Below, in pieces: positions 56,581 to 64,000 of a stretch of DNA of 64,000 nt. How positions within the stretch are numbered: the first letter of the stretch is position 1; each line of letters begins with the position of its first letter. The notes under the pieces were generated by a model. That model had not been told where the DNA came from and ran no database searches. It saw only the letters and a program-made list of their open reading frames with translations. The DNA lies in NCBI GenBank assembly GCA_010909165.1, contig MU008216.1:1-64000 (forward strand), in the 5' to 3' direction. A program made the translations under genes and the position numbers. This stretch comes from Anthoceros angustus. Taxonomy: Eukaryota; Streptophyta; Anthocerotopsida; Anthocerotales; Anthocerotaceae.

Positions 56581-58188
56581 TTGCTCGTAGTGGCGGCTAT
56601 ATGGCATGGAGGAGCGGGAGTATACTTCTTCTTGCATGTGTCGCTCAATCAGTATGACTCTATACCTTGTCCGTGGGCGACCAAAAAGGTTGTGGTGCGG
56701 ATGGTGGGATCACCTCGACGTGATCGCCACTCTCCGCCTGTGTCATCACCAACTCGGCCCAGCTGGTCTGTGCAGCTGCAGTACTAGGTCCGCAAAGTAA
56801 GAGAGCAGATGCAAGCTGGCCACCCTTTATCCTGCTCAGTTTAGAAACGACAAGTAATGGCCGAGGACTTTGACAAATTCACAAGTCTTGTGCTAAAGCT
56901 TACTATGCGTGTGTATAGTGTGTATCGTCTCTGTGACATTTCATAAAGATACTTCCGTGACAAATGGTTTCTATTGTTTCTTCAATCTAAGCGCCTCAAC
57001 GGCGATCTTCCATAAGGCGGCGACGGTGGGTGATGCCTTTTCCTTCCTCCGTGGTTTTATGTGTCCGCTTATTCACCTTTTCGCAGCATATGACATTGTG
57101 GGTAATGGTCACTTTAGGAGGAGCTTAGTTACCTTTCACTCCGATCTCCGGGTCCCCATTTGTTGTCCCCTCCTAGATGGTCTCTTTCCATCGTTCTTTC
57201 ACCTCAATAAATCATCCAAAAACGTCTTATAATGAATACATACTCTTTACAACTAGGTACATAATTATAGGTATCTAACCATGACATAGTTATAAGTATA
57301 GACCTCATATATTAATATATACCTTGTCACATATTCCACCAAACAATGCACATGCTAAGTGATTATGCTTTCTTCCAACGCTCCATCCATTTGTGCGATT
57401 TTCAAAGCTACCTTTCGCTCAGATCACAGATAACACGTGCGCTTGTGCGTCGAAAACCTATGCCATTGTTTTGAAGGTTCATTCCACAACTTGCAGATTC
57501 AGCTGGCGACACCGAATCGCCAGGAAATATGGGATGACCATCTCCTTTCTTCTATTCGTGATCGACCATCACCCGCTTCGACGACCGCAACTCAATGTCC
57601 GCGTCTGTCACGACTTCCCCTACACAAACCACATTTCTAGTGGCGACATCGATGTCCCCGGATGCGATCACCGTGCTTGTTTAGGTTGACGCAGCCCACA
57701 CTGCCAAGATGGAAGACAGTACTATCAAAATCTACCAAAGATCCAAAGCGTAAATATCTCCAGCATACTTCCGCCATGGATGCACTTACCACAACGTGGC
57801 GGCAGCGGCTTCTGACTCTTCGACGCCGTGGACTCACTCCTCCCGCATCTTCAACATCCGCGCCCGTCTTCTCGTACCCGCACCTAAGCCGGTACTGCTT
57901 TCTCCCCGCCTCCGCCTCCACCTTTTGTGCAGCATTGAGCCACTTTACGCCTCTCGCTGTGCCTCACTTGGCCCCATAGGCTGCAAAATCACCATGCAGG
58001 AAGTAACATTAGGGAAAAGGATCCGCATTCAATTCCTCCCTGCCGCCATTTCCACCGTACTCACACTTTCTGACACATATCTCGTGATTCGTCTTGTGGG
58101 TGGCAATGCACTCACATTTCCACCTTGCATACCATCCCCACTGCCTCCGGCATCATATGAGGGTGACGCCCCTCTTTGTTAAGGATAG
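56581..58188. other. Unassigned 1.6 kb
   Basis: Short frames only (57393-57689, 57662-57979 and 57796-58182 plus). None shows a domain I recognise. 57240-57340 is AT-rich. Confidence 0.4.
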
Positions 58189-58423
58189 TGTTGATAATAT
58201 CTCTTATTAGAGGTGCATATATAGTGATATATAGGGGTACATAGAATAATAATTATAAGTACCCGTTCGTTAGGGTTGTGACTTATGGTGAACCGTTATG
58301 GCGTTTAAGTTTAGAATAATAGTGTCTTTTCAGCATAAGCAATTTTAAGTCTTTCTTGATACACAATGATCTATCTATGTAATTGAACAATTTGTGTTTG
58401 ATATAAAACAAGTCTATTTGTTA
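58189..58423 (+). repeat. 5' LTR of copia element 4
   Basis: Starts TGTTGATAATATCTC and ends TATTTGTTA before the primer site TGGTATCGAGC (58424-58434); about 235 bases. Confidence 0.75.
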
Positions 58424-59539
58424 TGGTATCGAGCAAGGTATAGTATGCATCCTAGGAAATGCATAACTATATGCACCAATTTATATAGTTCTATGTTTAC
58501 TTGATCTTCAACATCAAGAAAATAAAAATGAAATTCAAGAAACATTTCTTGCTCTAAACATTTTATAAAAACATAAAAAGGAGTTGAAACCTAGCAAATT
58601 AAGGTAGCAGTCCTAGTGTATACGGATTGAGCAACATGGAAATATACTAGGACAAGCACTGATTGCGGTTAAAAATATTTAGAGCAATAGAATGCATTAG
58701 TCATTTTAATGCATTCTAGCAAAATATTAATTGGCCAAATGAATGGCCAGCAATCGATTCTACGATCGGTCATTGCAACGGAGCGCGATTCTCGCAATGT
58801 TTGAATCATGATCGCATGTCCAAAGGCAAGCAAACCAGTCAACAATTCCACAAGACCTTCATCGGAGGATCAAAGGCGGATAGCTCTCAATGAAGGCCAA
58901 TCAATCCTAGCTCGAGTTAAGGAAGTCCTTCAATATATTGATTCTTCTTTACCCTAATGAGCGACATCCTTTTACATCTTTGCGAAATTCATGCTCAACG
59001 TGCCTTCGATATGAGAACAAATCTCAAAGGTCTCTCTACACATGTACAACACAATCGTAAGTAATTTGGCCAAAAGAATTGAAGCACATCAGAGAAGTGT
59101 GAATAGAAGATGCAAAATCTTGAGGGAGAATTGCTCTGTTGGATCGATGTTCGATTTGAAACAACATATTTTTCATATTGATTCTCAATTGCTAGCTTTT
59201 CAAGCTGAATTAGTTCATCAACTTTTACAATCGTATCCCGGCCTTCTAGCACATCCCGCAGAGTCAATAGTTTCAAATCCTCTCCTCATTGTCCACTCAA
59301 ACAATAGGTGGGCAATCGGGAATAATAGAAAATTCCAGCAAGTAATGTTTCACGCACATCACGACCACTACCTTTGTCAACGACTCGATTGTAGCCCACC
59401 TTGTTATATTCCTCACCATCTTTATTCCATCCATCCCTAAAATGATCTTACGTTAACGCAATAGGATAGCTCATGAGACATATCTGTTGGTATCCATCAC
59501 CTAACCTCTTTCACTCTAAGTGTGAGTTCCTTTTCATAC

Positions 59540-60400
59540 TTGAACATGGGTGAGCCTTCATCCAAGATGAATTATATGGGAGGTGATGGTTTTAGGAAAA
59601 GGATAGATTTGGTGGACGACTATGACATTTGGGTTATGAGGATGCGGGGCATTCTTCATAGTAAAGACTATGGAAGATGACCATTGACGAGGAAAAGGTT
59701 GAGGGCACGGACCCGGATTTCGAAGCTTGGGCTCAAGAACGAGCATGCCATGTACATAATTAGAAGTGGTCTTACTGATGCGCAAACCTGGATGTGCTCT
59801 GATCTGGACTTGTTTGCAAAAATATTGCAACAATACAACTGTCAAATGACGACTGCAATTTCTGAGCATAAAAATGAGGGATGGTGACTACTGGAGAAGG
59901 ATATTGGGACTTTCGGAATCTTGTTTCAAGGCTTGAAAGTGCTTCTAATGAGTGTCAAAGATGACATGTTGGCCCTATATTTGATGCTTTCCTTACCTCC
60001 ATCCCGGTCACATTTTGTGACCTCATTAAAACTTCAAAGCTCACATGACTAAGAAGTTGGCAAAGGCTTCAAATGTTACTCTCCACGAGATGACGTTCTG
60101 AGTTGGTGGGAGCTCTTCTTGAGGAAGAGGCAACAAGAGGACACGGGGCAAACATGCCCTTTATACCACAAACCGAGGAAAGGGGCAAACCTAATTTTAG
60201 ATTCTTCAAGTCGAAGCCCTCGGAGGGTTCTACACAAAAGAAACCCAAGAAGGCTGGAAAATGCCACGTGCCAAATTCCGTGCCATTGGGAACATGAATG
60301 TCGAAGAAGCAGCCGGAATACCTCAAGGAGGGCAATTCCACCCGGGCGTAAAAAGAAGCAGCCCTCCCCATCGATCCCCGATCGTAGGGACTAGGGAGTT
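59540..60400 (+). pseudogene. Gag of copia element 4, frameshifted
   Basis: MGEPSSKMNYMGGDGFRKRI, DDYDIWVMRMRGILHSKDYG (the Y-D-x-W core), IIRSGLTDAQTWMCSDLD, LSLPPSRSHFVTSLK, and KKLAKASNVTLHEM in another frame. Typical copia gag order with several frameshifts. Confidence 0.7.
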
Positions 60401-60470
60401 TGCTCGCCCTCTTGTTTATCCCACATGCATCCCAAGAACCAGGGAGGAGATCATTCCATGAATGGTACCT

Positions 60471-60471
60471 N
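60471..60471. other. Ambiguous base N (assembly join)
   Basis: A single N where composition changes from copia gag to GC-rich DNA without matching continuation. Confidence 0.9.
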
Positions 60472-61420
60472 CGCCCGACCTCAACGGTGAGCTGCCAAGA
60501 CGCCCGAGTGTCCCACGAGATACCGCCAGAGCCGGATCCGCGAGCGCAAGGATCGCGAGAATTGTCTCGAGGTCGCAGAAATGACCTTCTCCGCGACCAC
60601 GCCGGAGTAATCACCTGGAGGGCGCTTCCTCGTCTGTGAATCGCGAGGTCTGCATGGCTTACTCGCCCTACGCCGCTGCAGACCGCCTTACGCCGCAGAG
60701 CACGCCGCGGCATTGCGTGAATACCGCTATAACGCCTCGCAAGGTTACGGCCCCGACCGCCGCATGCCCGCCCTCCACTGTGGTCGCCCACGTGGCGCCG
60801 CCAGTCCGCCTCACGCCCAACTTAAGTTACCGGCGACTTCTCGAGTGGGTCCGGACTTATCCTGCTACCTTGTCGCCCGCCATCGAGGCCTAGGTATCGC
60901 TTCACTCCGGAGTCCGAGTATACTCCGAGTGTCCCGAGTGCTAACCGTGCTTATTTCCCTTCATTTTATCCTTTACTCCTACAAAAACAAAACCCTACCT
61001 AATTTCTAACCCCTGTGGAAGTCCGTGTAAAGTCCACACACTACCGGGTCGGATGTGTTTTCCACACTACTTCCACCTCACCGCCACCGCTGACGCCCCG
61101 AATTTGAGGTGTACTGGAGCCTGTGATCTTCCACTGGCCGCCTATTGCCGAGGATTACACTGCCTCGCCCACCCAAGCTCGACCTCCTCCTCACTCAACT
61201 CCTCCAAAGTCGCCTCCATAATAGGGAGCCAACCCCACACTGGCAGAAGTATGCACTGGGTCCTCACTTTGAGGTAGGCCCCGATCCCTCCTATTTCCAC
61301 ACATGGATGGAGGTTAAGCACGCTGCCTCCATTCACATATAGACCAGAACATAAGTTTCCTCATCCATGTGCCGAATATAATAGGACCCCGCACTGAGGT
61401 GCTTACCCTCCTCCCGTAGG

Positions 61421-61972
61421 CTACACCGCTCGCCATGTCTCGCGAGGCGCCACGCCGCACCCCGCCGCCCGCCCACCGCTCCGGGTTGATGCGCCAATGT
61501 CGGTAGCGGCCACTACCGCTGTAGTGGACTCCACCGCTGCTCGCTCAAAGAACCTTGGTAGGTGAGGCTCGCCACTTGCCGCCTTCCGCCCAGTTCCTTC
61601 CGCTACCGCCGTGGGTCCCGCTACCCCGCCCCTTCCCTTTGTCTTTTCTCGCCCGCCACGTGCCTCATCCCGCCTCCCGCTTATACCCGCTAGCTTATGG
61701 GCCTTTTCCACCGAGGCCGCCTCGCCTCGGCTCGCAACAACTCGCATCTCTTGGTTCGCCTGGGCATCCTTAATTTGAGCCATGAGTGCTTCCTCGCTCG
61801 TCATGGCTTGCAACTTCTCCGGCCCCCGCAAATCTTCTTGAATCTTGGCCCTTAGGTTCCGCTTGTCTTCCTCCAATTGCTTGCGCTTGGCCTCCTCTTC
61901 GTCAAACACGGCCACCACTTCCTCCGTCGCCCCTGCTGAGGCGGTGAGAGCTAAAGCCGCTTGATCCAACAA
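61421..61972 (-). CDS. Coiled-coil ORF of R family (best-preserved frame)
   Basis: 183-codon open frame: LDQAALALTASAGATEEVVA, then a long charged helix (EEEAKRKQLEEDKRNLRAKI, SEEALMAQIKDAQANQEMRV), then a basic low-complexity tail. The same helix is broken in copy B (49130-49290). Heptad-rich and probably a structural, Gag-like protein, but no known domain and no protease or RT in the same unit. Confidence 0.5.
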   Translation of the reverse strand: MLDQAALALTASAGATEEVVAVFDEEEAKRKQLEEDKRNLRAKIQEDLRGPEKLQAMTSEEALMAQIKDAQANQEMRVVASRGEAASVEKAHKLAGISGRRDEARGGREKTKGRGGVAGPTAVAEGTGRKAASGEPHLPRFFERAAVESTTAVVAATDIGASTRSGGRAAGCGVAPRETWRAV

Positions 61973-63449
61973 ATGCGCTTGGGCCGGATCATCGGCGTGG
62001 TCGGCTCACCCAAGTCCACTTGTTGTGGCGGCCCCGCCGACGCCATCCTCCGTCGAGAACTTTTCCTCCCGGCAAGGTCGCACCCTCACCAATTGGTTGC
62101 ATCCACCTCTGTTGCCGGTGGAGTCCCCTTGAAAATCTCTTCCCATCTTTGAGGAGGGGTCCGCCTCGAGGTCACCTAAACCCTCGTTGATTCATCATCG
62201 CATCCAGTCGGCTTGTCCTCGGATCGCGCCTCCTCTTACGCCACCTCCAGCCGTTTGGCTTCATTTTTAGCCTTGGCGCGTTTTCGACACAGTGGCCGCG
62301 CCTTCACCTTTTTGATGCCGCCTTTCACCCCGGTCTTCCTCTTTTCTTTGGTGGGAATTTCCTTCTCCTCCTCCGCGCACTGTCGCCAAACTCCCAGCTA
62401 TCGATTTTTCCTCCTTGGGCTCCTCCTTCCGCCCCTCCCTAAGCTTCCACATGTGGAGGAGGCTACAATCTCCACCTCTGGCGGTTAGCGTAAACATAAA
62501 GATGGACGAAATGGTGAGATTAGAGAGGCGGGGGCGGGAAATCAAGTTCAACCTCTCTTCACACAACCGAAGAATTACTTAATCGATCTTCGCCCCTTGA
62601 CCACTTCATGAAGGCAAGCAGTGGTCGACAAATAATCACACTTCTTGTCTGCGAAACATAGGAGCCACTGGCGGACCCATCAAGCTGCTGTTGCCAAATC
62701 CCTCGTCAACGGCCGTTGGGTTCGCGTCGCCCGCTTTAACGCGGTTGCTGCTTGCCGTGCTTCTTTTCTGGGCGGCTCCATCACCAAACCGCCGCCTCCT
62801 CCTTCTTCGCCCATACACCCTAACTAACTCCGGTCCCCAATCCTGCGGCTTCGCTCTAAATCCCCTTTGTTGTTTGTCCTTGGTGTGCGCACACTCTGCA
62901 CAGTCCAGTTCATGTAATTCCACCGCTCTTCCATGAAACCCCGGCTCCTTCACAGCTCGAACTTTCCAATGATCCATGTTCGGCCATTGGGCAAGCACAA
63001 TTCGGTGGTGACCTTGGCGCCATCCTCTCACGGTCTTCACGGTCTCGCGCCTCCGCGCCACCTCGCTGCGAATTTCACGGAGGTCGGTCTCGAGGTTCCT
63101 ACCTCCTCGGCAAGGCGCGCTGTCGTCGCGCCTTCCTCCCTGCGTCGCGCCTCGCGATGGGGTTGGGCTCCTTCCCTTCCTTCGTGCCCTCGCGCCCTCC
63201 TGCGATCGCGCCCCAGTGCCCCGGCTCGACTTCGTCGCGCTTCCGTCGTCGGCGCTCCGCTCCGCTCCGGCCGTTGCGCTCCGTTGTTTGAGAGGATTAT
63301 CATTCCTAGGGTTAAGTTTCCCGGGTTCCCTACTCTGTTAAACCTCTCGGCTTCCCCCAATCCACAACCCCACACTCATTCACCGCTCTTGGCCGACCCC
63401 AAACTTATAGACCTATCACACTCTAATTATTCCAACCCCCTATCTCACA

Positions 63450-63575
63450 TATATAGACTTTTTAGGGAACATTCCAAGTCCATGGGCCAAGGAACACCAA
63501 GTTCCCGGACCATTTATTTTCTAACTTAAAAATCAAAACAAGAAAAAAGAATCCATAGGCCAAGGACATTTCTTC
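63450..63575 (-). promoter_or_regulatory. Shared R-family promoter region, copy D
   Basis: Minus strand: TGTCCTTGGCCTATGG (about 63556-63571) and GTTCCTTGGCCCATGGAC (about 63479-63496) precede GTCTATATATG (about 63456-63466). Confidence 0.65.
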
Positions 63576-63684
63576 TATAAATACCTCCGCCTACTAACCC
63601 GACTTATTTTCACACCACATCGCCAAACAAAAATTCACTTCCAGCATCGCCCCAACAGGGGTTTCTAAGTCTAGATCGCTTACA

Positions 63685-64000
63685 TGTGCACACTTTGCCA
63701 AAGATCATCGTCAAGCTTAATCGAGTCCACGACAACCAACCTCCTATCGACGAATAGCCCTCCTATGTCGCTCAATTCTCGCACGCAATGCTCCAACTCC
63801 GCATCCGGCTTGGGCCGGAGGTTCCAGATCTCGACGCCAAAATCAACTCCTGCTGCCACCATCTCGCCCGCCTACCTTCCACCGCCTCGGCGAGGAGGCC
63901 GCCTGTGTCGCCGACATGGAATGAAGATCACTGCGCGGTGGATGAGCGACACCGAGGCCGCTTTGCCCCCATCCTCCCCACCCGTGACACGGTCCATCCA
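63685..64000 (-). other. Sequence upstream of copy D LTR edge
   Basis: Minus-strand frame MVAAGVDFGVEIWNLRPKPD ... DDDLWQSVHM ends at 63680. Either the pol-side end of an element or flanking DNA. No family recognised; continues beyond the window. Confidence 0.3.

Larger units (their letters stand above)
58189..60400 (+). mobile_element. Ty1/copia element 4, 5' end only
   Basis: LTR 58189-58423, primer site 58424, broken leader, gag 59540-60400, then lost at the assembly join (N at 60471). No pol or 3' LTR in the window. Confidence 0.75.
61050..63684 (-). mobile_element. R-family repeat, copy D (inverted relative to B and C)
   Basis: The minus strand starts at TGTAAGCGATCTAG (63684), matching 47424. 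It has the same promoter, the WPNMDHWKVRAVKE start (62985), a Cys/His spot CAECAHTKDK, RRQEV, a Glu/Lys-rich part and the coiled-coil frame 61421-61972. It ends in the 61130-61350 stretch that matches 49700-50100 of copy B. The S part is not seen. With B/C it forms a diverged inverted repeat about 10 kb apart. Confidence 0.65.

Noticed and set aside
56359-56637. ORFs of repeated Tyr-Ile-His-Thr or Met-Tyr-Val-Cys
   Set aside because: Pure translation of the TATG microsatellite in both strands.
1-64000. CRISPR arrays, rRNA genes, prophage or bacterial operons beyond the first 425 bases
   Set aside because: No regularly spaced repeats, rRNA signatures or runs of ribosome-binding sites were seen; the DNA is eukaryotic.

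Overview
The window looks like nuclear DNA of a green plant (streptophyte). It has spliced genes with GT-AG introns, a cytosolic-type ascorbate peroxidase of exactly 250 residues, a TMEM209-type membrane protein, and plant-style LTR retrotransposons primed by initiator-Met tRNA (TGGTATC...GAGC binding sites). The lineage cannot be fixed from sequence alone. A bacterial-type DNA methyltransferase relic and the very heavy transposon load would fit an early-diverging streptophyte (charophyte alga or bryophyte), but that is inference. Many reading frames are broken by one- or two-base indels, often in homopolymers and even in young-looking elements, so part of the decay may be uncorrected long-read error.

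Layout. 1-425: two overlapping bacterial glycosyltransferase genes (minus strand) at the window edge, probably contamination or a misjoin. 0.5-14.7 kb: Ty1/copia element 1 (plus), split by a nested minus-strand copia (element X, 6136-12936) with a perfect CCTAC target duplication; element 1 resumes at 12937 and ends in a ~190 bp LTR. Several parts are tandemly duplicated. 15.1-17.1 kb: inverted copy of a composite repeat (family R-S). 17.8-21.0 kb: relic of a gene with an N4/N6 DNA methyltransferase domain. 21-24.8 kb: mostly non-coding, with a 342 bp MITE.

24.8-32.8 kb is a gene island. A TMEM209/cytochrome-b561-N family gene (plus) converges on a DUF1853 gene (minus, one intron). Next come the last exon of an unidentified minus-strand gene and a complete ten-exon ascorbate peroxidase gene (minus).

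33.5-36.0 kb: chimeric Ty3/gypsy fragments. 36.1-36.98 kb: a spliced gene fragment cut off by copia element 3 (36982-43654, paired 178 bp LTRs, nearly complete gag-pol). 43.8-44.5 kb: an ORF with a ParB-like GGNHR motif. 44.5-47.4 kb: decayed Ty3/gypsy. 47.4-55.25 kb: two tandem R-S composites, then a short minus-strand LTR. 55.4-58.2 kb: AT-rich DNA with a long TATG microsatellite. 58.2-60.4 kb: 5' end of copia element 4. A single N at 60471 marks a join, and 61-63.7 kb is a further inverted R-family copy.

Most interesting: copia elements 1 and 3 each carry, between pol and the 3' LTR, an antisense gene with a conserved protein core and an intron at the same codon phase and place. Because the intron is on the strand opposite the genomic RNA it can survive retrotransposition. 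Copia 3 also has an extra leader ORF before gag. The methyltransferase relic and the ParB-like fragment may be parts of one mobile, bacterial-derived module.
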